A stretch of 64,000 bases of DNA, taken from positions 62,001-126,000 of the forward strand of contig CANMKB010000004.1 of assembly GCA_947498415.1 (NCBI GenBank). Direction: 5' to 3'. Below, in pieces: positions 55,407 through 64,000 of this stretch. The DNA comes from an uncultured Paracoccaceae bacterium (GTDB lineage Bacteria > Pseudomonadota > Alphaproteobacteria > Rhodobacterales > Rhodobacteraceae). The translations under genes were made by a program, and so were the position numbers. Positions within the stretch are counted from its first letter, which is position 1; every line of letters starts with the position of its first letter. The notes under the pieces were generated by a model that was not told the DNA's origin, did not search any database, and worked only from the letters and a program-made list of their open reading frames with translations.

Positions 55407-58400
55407 ATGCCGAAAAGAACCGACATCAAATCCATCATGATCATTGGCGCTGGCCCGATTGTGATCGGCCAAGCCTGCGAATTTGACTATTCAGGCGCTC
55501 AAGCCTGTAAAGCACTCCGCGAAGAAGGCTATCGTGTTGTTCTGGTGAACAGCAACCCAGCCACCATCATGACAGACCCAGGCCTGGCTGATGCAACCTA
55601 CATCGAGCCGATCACACCAGAGGTGGTCGCCAAGATCATCGAAAAAGAACGCCCCGACGCGTTGTTGCCTACGATGGGTGGCCAAACCGGCCTGAACACT
55701 TCGCTGGCTCTCGAAGAAATGGGTGTACTTGAAAAGTTCAACGTGGAACTGATCGGTGCAAAGCGTGAAGCGATCGAAATGGCAGAAGATCGTAAATTGT
55801 TCCGCGAGGCGATGGATCGCCTGGGTATCGAAAACCCACGCGCCTCTATTGTGACAGCCCCAGTGAAAGACAGCGGCGAGGCTGACCTGGACGAAGGTGT
55901 TCGTCTCGCATTGGAAGAACTGGAAGGCATCGGCCTGCCCGCCATCATTCGCCCAGCCTTTACCATGGGCGGCACCGGTGGTGGTGTTGCATATAACCGC
56001 GAAGATTACATCCACTTCTGCCGCACCGGCATGGACGCGTCTCCGGTTAACCAAATTCTGGTGGATGAAAGCCTGTTGGGTTGGAAAGAATTCGAGATGG
56101 AAGTGGTGCGCGACACAGCGGACAACGCCATCATCGTCTGCGCCATTGAAAACATCGACCCGATGGGCGTGCACACGGGGGATTCGATCACCGTGGCCCC
56201 TGCCCTGACGCTGACCGACAAAGAATACCAAATCATGCGGAACCACTCGATTGCAGTTCTGCGCGAGATTGGTGTTGAAACCGGTGGCTCCAACGTTCAG
56301 TGGGCTGTGAACCCAGCTGACGGCCGCATGGTTGTCATCGAGATGAACCCGCGCGTGTCCCGCTCTTCTGCGCTGGCATCCAAAGCAACCGGTTTCCCGA
56401 TTGCTAAAATCGCAGCCAAACTGGCGGTTGGCTTTACATTGGATGAACTGGATAACGACATCACCAAAGTGACCCCTGCGTCCTTTGAGCCATCCATTGA
56501 CTATGTCGTCACGAAGATCCCGAAATTCGCATTCGAGAAATTCCCGGGGTCCGAGCCATATCTGACCACAGCGATGAAATCTGTGGGCGAAGCCATGTCG
56601 ATTGGCCGTACCATCCACGAAAGCCTGCAAAAGGCACTGGCGTCCATGGAAGCAGGCCTAACTGGCTTTGACGAGATTGAGATCGAAGGTGCACCAGAAA
56701 AGGCTGCTGTGATCAAAGCGATCAGCAAGCAAACACCAGATCGTTTGCGCAACATCGCACAAGCGATGCGTCACGGTCTGACCAACGAAGAAATCCACAA
56801 CGTCACCATGTTTGACCCGTGGTTCTTGGATCGTATCCGCGAAATCATTGATGCCGAGGCGGAAGTACGCCAGAACGGCTTGCCTGCCACCGAACAAGGC
56901 CTGCGTCGCCTGAAGATGATGGGCTTTACTGATGCACGTCTGGCCATCCTGACAGGCCGTGACGAAGACAACGTGCGCCGCGCCCGTGTGAACCTTGGCG
57001 TCACCGCAAGCTTTAAACGCATCGACACCTGCGCTGCAGAATTCGAAGCACAAACGCCCTACATGTATTCCACATACGAAGAGCCAGTGTTTGGCGAGGC
57101 GGAATGCGAAGCACGCCCAAGTGACCGCAAGAAAGTGGTTATTCTGGGTGGCGGTCCAAACCGGATCGGCCAAGGCATCGAGTTTGACTATTGCTGTTGC
57201 CACGCCTGCTATGCGCTGACAGATGCAGGTTACGAAACCATCATGGTCAACTGTAACCCAGAGACGGTTTCAACCGACTATGACACCTCTGACCGCCTGT
57301 ACTTTGAGCCGCTGACTTATGAGCACGTGATGGAAATCCTGCGTGTGGAGCAGGAAAACGGCACACTGCACGGTGTAATCGTTCAGTTTGGCGGTCAAAC
57401 CCCGCTGAAACTGGCCAACGCACTAGAAGAGGCTGGTATTCCGATCCTTGGCACCACGCCAGATGCGATTGACCTTGCCGAAGACCGCGAGCGGTTCCAA
57501 GCGCTGGTGAACGACCTGAAACTCAAGCAGCCGAACAACGGCATTGCGTCCACCGACGGACAAGCACTTGAGATCGCGAAAGAAATCGGCTTTCCGCTGG
57601 TAATCCGCCCATCCTATGTTCTGGGTGGCCGCGCGATGGAAATCGTGCGCGACATGGGCCAGCTGGAACGCTACATCAAAGAAGCGGTGGTTGTGTCCGG
57701 TGACAGCCCGGTTCTGCTAGATAGCTATCTGGATGGCGCCGTGGAACTGGATGTCGACGCTTTGTGTGACGGTGAAAACGTTCACATCGCAGGCATCATG
57801 CAGCACATCGAAGAAGCAGGTGTTCACTCTGGTGACTCGGCATGTTCCTTGCCGCCATACTCTTTGTCTGATGATCTGATTGTACGCATCAAAGAGCAGA
57901 CAGTTGCCTTGGCAAAAGCACTGCACGTGAAGGGCCTGATGAACATTCAGTTCGCGGTCAAAGATGATGTGATCTATCTGATCGAAGTGAACCCACGTGC
58001 GTCGCGGACTGTGCCATTTGTTGCAAAAGCCACAGACAGCGCAATCGCGTCGATTGCGGCCCGATTGATGGCAGGTGAGCCTCTGTCAAACTTCCCGCTG
58101 CGTGCGGCGTATGACAAAGATGCCGATATCAGCAAGCCACAGCCAATCGCAGACCAAATGACATTGGCAGACCCAATGATGCCTTGGTTCTCTGTGAAAG
58201 AAGCTGTGATGCCGTTCAACCGTTTCCCGGGCGTGGACACGATCTTGGGCCCAGAAATGCGGTCTACAGGCGAAGTCATGGGCTGGGATCGCGATTTCGC
58301 TACCGCCTTCCTGAAAGCCCAGATGGGTGCTGGCATGGTTCTGCCAACCGGTGGCAAGGCGTTCATCTCGATCAAAGACGCAGATAAAACACCGATGATG

Positions 58401-58739
58401 CTGGAAGGCGCACAAATCCTAACCGGTCTTGGATTTGCGATTGTCGCAACCTCTGGCACAGCCAAATGGCTCTCAGAGCAAGGCGTAGACTGCACTCGCG
58501 TGAACAAAGTTTACGAAGGTCGCCCAGACATCGTAGATATGCTGAAAAATGGTGACATCGCCCTTGTGATGAACACCACCGAAGGCACGCAAGCGGTTGA
58601 AGACAGCCGTGAAATCCGGGCTGTCGCGCTGAACGATAAGATCCCTTATTTCACAACAGCAGCCGCGTCACACTCTGCCGCGCTGGCCATGCAGGCGCGT
58701 GACAAAGGTGAAATCGAAGTGCGTGCCTTGCAAGCCTAA
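55407..58739 (+). CDS. carB: Carbamoyl-phosphate synthase large subunit
   Basis: Makes carbamoyl phosphate for arginine and pyrimidines; ammonia comes from CarA, whose gene is not here. 1110 residues: two ATP-grasp halves (about 1-400 and 575-960), each with [15 protein letters not shown] or [14 protein letters not shown], the oligomerisation region between, and a C-terminal MGS-like allosteric domain (about 965-1090). The N-terminal [28 protein letters not shown] is the family hallmark. Separated from carA, as in many Rhodobacterales. A strong terminator follows. Confidence 0.98.
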   Translation: MPKRTDIKSIMIIGAGPIVIGQACEFDYSGAQACKALREEGYRVVLVNSNPATIMTDPGLADATYIEPITPEVVAKIIEKERPDALLPTMGGQTGLNTSLALEEMGVLEKFNVELIGAKREAIEMAEDRKLFREAMDRLGIENPRASIVTAPVKDSGEADLDEGVRLALEELEGIGLPAIIRPAFTMGGTGGGVAYNREDYIHFCRTGMDASPVNQILVDESLLGWKEFEMEVVRDTADNAIIVCAIENIDPMGVHTGDSITVAPALTLTDKEYQIMRNHSIAVLREIGVETGGSNVQWAVNPADGRMVVIEMNPRVSRSSALASKATGFPIAKIAAKLAVGFTLDELDNDITKVTPASFEPSIDYVVTKIPKFAFEKFPGSEPYLTTAMKSVGEAMSIGRTIHESLQKALASMEAGLTGFDEIEIEGAPEKAAVIKAISKQTPDRLRNIAQAMRHGLTNEEIHNVTMFDPWFLDRIREIIDAEAEVRQNGLPATEQGLRRLKMMGFTDARLAILTGRDEDNVRRARVNLGVTASFKRIDTCAAEFEAQTPYMYSTYEEPVFGEAECEARPSDRKKVVILGGGPNRIGQGIEFDYCCCHACYALTDAGYETIMVNCNPETVSTDYDTSDRLYFEPLTYEHVMEILRVEQENGTLHGVIVQFGGQTPLKLANALEEAGIPILGTTPDAIDLAEDRERFQALVNDLKLKQPNNGIASTDGQALEIAKEIGFPLVIRPSYVLGGRAMEIVRDMGQLERYIKEAVVVSGDSPVLLDSYLDGAVELDVDALCDGENVHIAGIMQHIEEAGVHSGDSACSLPPYSLSDDLIVRIKEQTVALAKALHVKGLMNIQFAVKDDVIYLIEVNPRASRTVPFVAKATDSAIASIAARLMAGEPLSNFPLRAAYDKDADISKPQPIADQMTLADPMMPWFSVKEAVMPFNRFPGVDTILGPEMRSTGEVMGWDRDFATAFLKAQMGAGMVLPTGGKAFISIKDADKTPMMLEGAQILTGLGFAIVATSGTAKWLSEQGVDCTRVNKVYEGRPDIVDMLKNGDIALVMNTTEGTQAVEDSREIRAVALNDKIPYFTTAAASHSAALAMQARDKGEIEVRALQA

Positions 58740-58763
58740 GCCTTACAAGCGCGATATTGATTT

Positions 58764-58793
58764 GAGGGGGCCTTGGCCCCCTCTTTTCGTTTT
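58764..58793 (+). terminator. Intrinsic terminator of carB
   Basis: GAGGGGGCC and GGCCCCCTC with a TT loop, then TTTTCGTTTT. Lies 24 bp after the carB stop. Confidence 0.92.
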
Positions 58794-58795
58794 GC

Positions 58796-59428
58796 CTAAG
58801 GCTGATAGCCCCAAAGCATCAAGAGCACTGGAACCGGCGCTACAGCAAGCGCCGTGGCGACTGCAAAGCCGAGCGGGTTAAAGAGGCGGCTCATCCCTGC
58901 GACCAAAGCCAATCCACCTCCACCGCCGACCACCGCATTGCCGGGAATGTTTAGCATCACAATCAATGCCAAAAACCGATTGCGCAGCAAAAACGGAGCA
59001 ACCCGCCCCGGCACTCGATCGAGCAAATGGGCACTACGTTCTGCTGGTGTCATCTCAGCCGTCTGACGCACCAAGACAGCAGCTCGTTTTAGGCGAAGTG
59101 CATAGAATATGGCCAATAAAGTTTTCTTTGGAACAAGCTGTCCAATCGCAAACGCAAGCCATAGCGCCAGCACCATGCATAAATAAACCATGAGCGCGAT
59201 GCGAACGCCAAACACCATGATCAACGCAAACCCGATCTCAGCACCCGGAATAAAGGGCAGTGCGCTGGCAACCGTGTACACAAGCGCCACCAAGATCACC
59301 ATCGGGGCCAAGATGGAAGTATCTTGTGGAGACACCGCAAACCAGTAAGGCAAGCTTTGGCCCAGCCAAAATCCGCCTCCAAGCAGGAGTGCATAAAGAC
59401 AGACAGCCCAGATCCAATGGCGTTTCAT
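58796..59428 (-). CDS. Membrane protein of unknown function, possibly VTT/DedA-like
   Basis: 210 residues, about five membrane segments. The stretches ASALPFIPGAEIGFALIMVFG and NIPGNAVVGGGGGLALVAGMSRLFNPLGFAVATALAVAPVPVLLMLW resemble the paired re-entrant loops of VTT-domain proteins (TVP38/DedA), which move lipids. This match is weak, so treat it as a hint. It converges with carB and follows an EamA gene on the same strand. Confidence 0.6.
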   Translation of the reverse strand: MKRHWIWAVCLYALLLGGGFWLGQSLPYWFAVSPQDTSILAPMVILVALVYTVASALPFIPGAEIGFALIMVFGVRIALMVYLCMVLALWLAFAIGQLVPKKTLLAIFYALRLKRAAVLVRQTAEMTPAERSAHLLDRVPGRVAPFLLRNRFLALIVMLNIPGNAVVGGGGGLALVAGMSRLFNPLGFAVATALAVAPVPVLLMLWGYQP

Positions 59429-59481
59429 GCCACAAGTATAGGGACTTCAATGGAAAATTGGGAAACTTATCTTGGGCTGGC

Positions 59482-60312
59482 TTAACGCTTCATCGAAAGC
59501 GCGACGCCACCCAGCACCAGGATGGATGAAATGACAAACGATAGCGTGAGCGGCTCTGCCAAAAACGCCATACCGCCCATCATCGCGATGACAGGCACAG
59601 TCAACTGCGCAACAGCGGCACGACTGGCGCCAAGAGCCGGCACCACAGAGTACCACAACGCATAGCCCATTCCGGATGTCACGACTCCAGACACCACTGC
59701 CAGCGAGACACCAAGCACATTGAGCTCTAGGTTGGGCGCCTGATAGGCAAGGATCACCACTCCTACCGGTGCGGCACAAATGAAGTTCATGGCCGTGGCC
59801 TGTGTTGCATCTTTTTCAGTGCGACCAACAAGCGAGTAAATGCCCCAGCCCATGCCAGCTAAAGCCATTATGCCTGCGGCTTCAAACGGCAGGGCCGTTT
59901 CTTGCCCGGGCCATAGCAACCAACACAGTCCGACAAAGGCCACCCCTGCCCCAATCCAGCGCCATATCGGCATATCTTCTTTGCCAAGGAACGCTGCAGC
60001 AAACATGGTGAGCTGCACAACACCAAACATCACCAATGCCCCCGCACCGGCATCAAGCGATCTATAAGCGATTGAGAACGCAAAGATATACGTCAACAAG
60101 GCGGCGACACCCCATAGGCGGTTTCCCCCTCCAAAAGCAAAGCCTTTGCGGGTGACCAACACCACCCCGGCTAGGGCAAGTGCACCAGAAACCAATCGGA
60201 TATTCCCAAACGTAACTGGGTCAATGCCCGCATCAACGATGGCCACTCTGTTCAAAATTGAATTCGCTGCAAAGGCAATCATTGTGATCGTCGTCAAAAT
60301 CAGAATGCGCAT
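59482..60312 (-). CDS. EamA-family transporter
   Basis: Start set at 60312 (MRILILTTITMIAFAANSILNRVAI, ribosome site GGGGA); 276 residues. Ten membrane helices in two EamA repeats. First repeat: DAGIDPVTFGNIRLVSGALALAGVVLVTRKG; second: GMGYALWYSVVPALGASRAAVAQLTVPVIAMMGGMAFLAEPLTLSF, the classic C-terminal repeat. Substrate unknown. Independent of the EamA gene at 32.8 kb. Confidence 0.88.
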   Translation of the reverse strand: MRILILTTITMIAFAANSILNRVAIVDAGIDPVTFGNIRLVSGALALAGVVLVTRKGFAFGGGNRLWGVAALLTYIFAFSIAYRSLDAGAGALVMFGVVQLTMFAAAFLGKEDMPIWRWIGAGVAFVGLCWLLWPGQETALPFEAAGIMALAGMGWGIYSLVGRTEKDATQATAMNFICAAPVGVVILAYQAPNLELNVLGVSLAVVSGVVTSGMGYALWYSVVPALGASRAAVAQLTVPVIAMMGGMAFLAEPLTLSFVISSILVLGGVALSMKR

Positions 60313-60442
60313 TAAAAATCCCCAGTTCGTTTGGGCAAAGTGCGGGATCAGGGCCCCCAAGGCAACTGAATAAGCTTATGACTTGCCCCACAATTTCGCG
60401 ATCTATCAAACCGCACCGCGTAACGTTTTTCACAAGTCACAA

Positions 60443-60473
60443 CAAAAAAGGGCCGCGCCAAGCGCGACCCTTT
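60443..60473 (-). terminator. Intrinsic terminator of groESL
   Basis: On the minus strand AAAGGGTCGCGC pairs with GCGCGGCCCTTT (one G-U pair), followed by a T run. It starts about 37 bp after the groEL stop. Confidence 0.9.
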
Positions 60474-60509
60474 CGATCTGTCAGAGACAGGATGTTCAGC
60501 GGTTGCTGA

Positions 60510-62165
<1,656 letters not shown>

Positions 62166-62198
62166 CTAAAAATTGGATTGATGTTCAGGGTCTGCGAC

Positions 62199-62486
62199 TT
62201 AGGACAGGATGCCCATGATGTCGGACTCTTTCATGATCAGCAGCTCTTCACCGTCTACGGTGACTTCTGTGCCAGACCATTTGCCGAACAGAACTTTGTC
62301 GCCTGCGGAAACCGCTGGTGCAATCAGTTCGCCGCTGTCTTTGCGTGCGCCTTCGCCTACAGAAACAACTTCACCTTCAGAAGGCTTTTCTTTTGCGGAA
62401 TCAGGAATGATCAAGCCGCCTGCAGTTTTCTCTTCGCTCTCAAGACGACGAACCAACACGCGGTCATGCAGTGGTGTAAATGCCAT
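62199..62486 (-). CDS. groS: 10 kDa co-chaperonin GroES
   Basis: 95 residues; heptameric lid for Gro[53 protein letters not shown] is the normal GroES sequence with the mobile loop [15 protein letters not shown]. Ribosome site AGGGAAA. First gene of the groES-groEL operon with an upstream CIRCE dyad. Confidence 0.98.
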   Translation of the reverse strand: MAFTPLHDRVLVRRLESEEKTAGGLIIPDSAKEKPSEGEVVSVGEGARKDSGELIAPAVSAGDKVLFGKWSGTEVTVDGEELLIMKESDIMGILS

Positions 62487-62533
62487 GGTTAGGTTTCCCT
62501 ATTTCAGTTTCTCCCTCACTCCGAGCGGAGCGA

Positions 62534-62560
62534 TTAGCACTCCCAATCGGCGAGTGCTAA
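62534..62560 (-). promoter_or_regulatory. CIRCE element (HrcA operator)
   Basis: TTAGCACTC, nine bases, GAGTGCTAA: an exact match to the CIRCE consensus, 48 bp upstream of the groES start. The HrcA repressor binds it and releases on heat stress. Confidence 0.97.
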
Positions 62561-62568
62561 CAGCACGA

Positions 62569-62597
62569 TAGCTAGGGTGCGTTTGAACCGGAGTCAA
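62569..62597 (-). promoter_or_regulatory. Putative groESL promoter
   Basis: A -35-like TTGACT (62592-62597) and a poor -10 (TAGCTA, 62569-62574) with a 17-bp spacer, just upstream of the CIRCE site. The -10 is weak, so a heat-shock sigma promoter (RpoH) is an alternative reading. Confidence 0.45.
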
Positions 62598-62634
62598 CAA
62601 CCACCTTAAAAATTTAGTAATCGCCCGATTTTCT

Positions 62635-63408
62635 CTAAGACGCGACAGCCGCAGGGCGTTTGACCGAACGGATTTCAAGCAAATCTGGATAGCTCAGTGC
62701 GCCCATTGCAGCGGTCCACTTAAAGGACACCAGCTCTTTGTCGCTTGCAATCATCTGGTCTTGCCGAGCTAAGTTGGCGATATGGCTTTGAAACTCGCCC
62801 ATCTCTTTCACCACCTGCTTGATCGTGTCAGGCAACATCCGACGCCCCAAAGTGGTAAAGGCCAAATCTTCATCATTGGCCTGATCGATTGTATCGCTGA
62901 CAAACTGCTGACTGATCCGGCGCACATGTACGTGCAACGGCCCATGCTGGCGAAACTTCACCGGTTGCGGCACCTTCAATCGTATACGCCCTTCCGGCAG
63001 CAACTCTGCCAAATCCAACCGCTCTAAAGCGCGACCATAGTGATCGATATCTAATGGCGTTAAGCCGTAAATCTTTGCGATATCCTGCGCCGCGAAGTCT
63101 TCACGGAGCAATATAAAGAAATGAAACAACGACGCTTCCACTGCCAATGCGGCCTCTGTCTCCAGCGGAAGGTAAGTGGCGTTGGCTTGTGTACGACGTG
63201 CGCGTTGCAGCACTTCTTCGGGGGGCAGATCAAGCAATTCACAAAGTTCAAACAATCGAGACAACTTACAGTCGCGCTGTGCAAACATCCGTTTTACAGA
63301 GACCTCAGATAACTCTAGCGCTTGCGCAACATGCGCATAAGTCATGCCTCGCGCCTTCAAGCTGCGTTTCAAAATCTCGAAGGCATCAGCCAATAACCGG
63401 TTTTCCAT
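62635..63408 (-). CDS. XRE-family transcriptional regulator with winged C-terminal region
   Basis: 257 residues. N-terminal helix-turn-helix (about 20-65: TYAHVAQALELSEVSVKRMFAQRDCKLSRLFELCELLDL) of the Cro/C1 type. A helical C-terminal region follows (about 75-245: FHFFILLREDFAAQDIAKIYGLTPLDIDHYGRALERLDLAELLPEGRIRLKV), which looks like a second winged-helix domain. The target is unknown. It is upstream of groES on the same strand, beyond the chaperonin promoter. Confidence 0.82.
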   Translation of the reverse strand: MENRLLADAFEILKRSLKARGMTYAHVAQALELSEVSVKRMFAQRDCKLSRLFELCELLDLPPEEVLQRARRTQANATYLPLETEAALAVEASLFHFFILLREDFAAQDIAKIYGLTPLDIDHYGRALERLDLAELLPEGRIRLKVPQPVKFRQHGPLHVHVRRISQQFVSDTIDQANDEDLAFTTLGRRMLPDTIKQVVKEMGEFQSHIANLARQDQMIASDKELVSFKWTAAMGALSYPDLLEIRSVKRPAAVAS

Positions 63409-63516
63409 ACGAATGCACCCAAATACGTATCAATACACGATACCAAACTTCGATTTATTGAAATTTAGATCAAAAAGCATTCCCTTTGTGTTGTCAAACA
63501 CGAAAGGACAAACTCC

Positions 63517-64000
63517 ATGAAACGCATCACACTCGCATTCGTATTAATGGCCTCTACGGCCGAAGCCTTTGACACTTCAGGCTTTGAGCACCCTGAATCC
63601 ATCCTTCCTGATGCGGCAAAGGAACGGCTGTATGTTTCAAACATTGTAGGCCATCCTGCGGAGGCAGACGGTAACGGGTACATTTCTCTCGTCGGCACCG
63701 ATGGCTCGATCATCGAACAGAAATGGGCAACCGGCATGGATGCTCCCAAAGGCATGGCTCTATTTGGCGACAGCCTGATTGTTACAGACCTAACTCAAAT
63801 CCATGTGGTGGATCGCAACAGTGGTGACATCACTGCGTCGTTCGCCCCTCAAGGCGCTGCATTCTTGAACGATGTCACCGCCGCAAACGGCCGCGCCTTT
63901 ATCTCTGACATGTTCACAGGGGTGATCTATAGCTTCGACGGCTCTGACATTGCGCCGTTCTATAGCTCTGCTGATCTACCGCACCCCAACGGGCTATGGA
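63517..64000 (+). CDS. Exported SMP-30/NHL-like protein, N-terminal part
   Basis: The gene runs off the right edge; 161 residues are visible. Start at 63517 with ribosome site AAAGGA. Signal peptide MKRITLAFVLMASTAEAF, cleavage near 17. The mature part alternates short strands with the turn patterns of a beta-propeller (SILPDAAKERLYVSNIVG, DGNGYISLVGTDGSIIEQKW, DAPKGMALFGDSLIVTDLTQIHVVDRNSGDI), like SMP-30 gluconolactonases or NHL proteins. Enzymatic activity cannot be judged from this part. Confidence 0.75.
   Translation, partial: MKRITLAFVLMASTAEAFDTSGFEHPESILPDAAKERLYVSNIVGHPAEADGNGYISLVGTDGSIIEQKWATGMDAPKGMALFGDSLIVTDLTQIHVVDRNSGDITASFAPQGAAFLNDVTAANGRAFISDMFTGVIYSFDGSDIAPFYSSADLPHPNGLW

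Noticed and set aside
55491..56630. Minus-strand frame opposite carB
   Set aside because: Shadow of carB; His/Phe-rich with no homologous motif.

Overview
The window looks like a core chromosomal segment of a marine alphaproteobacterium of the Rhodobacterales (Roseobacter group). Reasons: GcrA (an alphaproteobacterial cell-cycle regulator), DUF1467, an NDUFS4-like complex I subunit, TRAP transport with DctBD, a methylmalonyl-CoA branch (MeaB and epimerase), moderate-to-high GC, and gene content typical of that group. I see no rRNA, CRISPR array, insertion sequence, integrase or prophage.

Layout. 1-4 kb: a peptide-uptake operon (pyroglutamyl peptidase, fused double ATPase, solute-binding protein cut by the window edge) read leftward, divergent from a LysR regulator; a perfect T-N11-A dyad lies between them. 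4-5 kb: a 640-bp gene-poor stretch and tRNA-Arg(TCT). 4.8-11.2 kb: a complete TRAP dicarboxylate-type system, dctB-dctD-dctP-dctQ-dctM, with two abutting dyads between dctD and dctP. The DctD lacks the GAFTGA loop. 11.2-17.2 kb: MYG1-family protein, NDUFS4-like subunit, TPP riboswitch-thiC, uvrB. 17.4-24 kb: small membrane protein, universal stress protein, monooxygenase-fold protein, two exported proteins, LysR, low-MW phosphatase, sirtuin, Nudix hydrolase, a copper-chaperone pair, rpmB. 24-30 kb: meaB, hrpB, gnd, a DUF4386 membrane protein. 30-38 kb: argD-argF, EamA transporter, ABC-2 permease, gcrA, TyrA-like dehydrogenase, AsmA. 38-46.5 kb: NmrA-type protein, rimO, lipoproteins including two tandem M48 proteases, nitroreductase, EI24 protein, DUF1467, methylmalonyl-CoA epimerase. 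46.6-55 kb: receiver-only response regulator, DUF1501/DUF1800 pair, aspS, cfa, pabB-pabC. 55-64 kb: carB, two membrane proteins, groES-groEL under CIRCE, an XRE regulator, and a truncated SMP-30-like exported protein.

The clearest functional units are: peptide import plus pyroglutamyl removal; dicarboxylate sensing and transport; arginine synthesis (argD, argF, with carB elsewhere); folate pabB/pabC; HrcA/CIRCE-controlled chaperonins; and copper delivery. Most regulatory interest is in the intergenic dyads. I found no wholly novel multi-gene system. The most unusual items are the GAFTGA-less DctD with its tandem dyads, the dispersed intergenic repeat shared by two gene-poor stretches, and two orphan plus-strand terminators that may end unannotated small RNAs.
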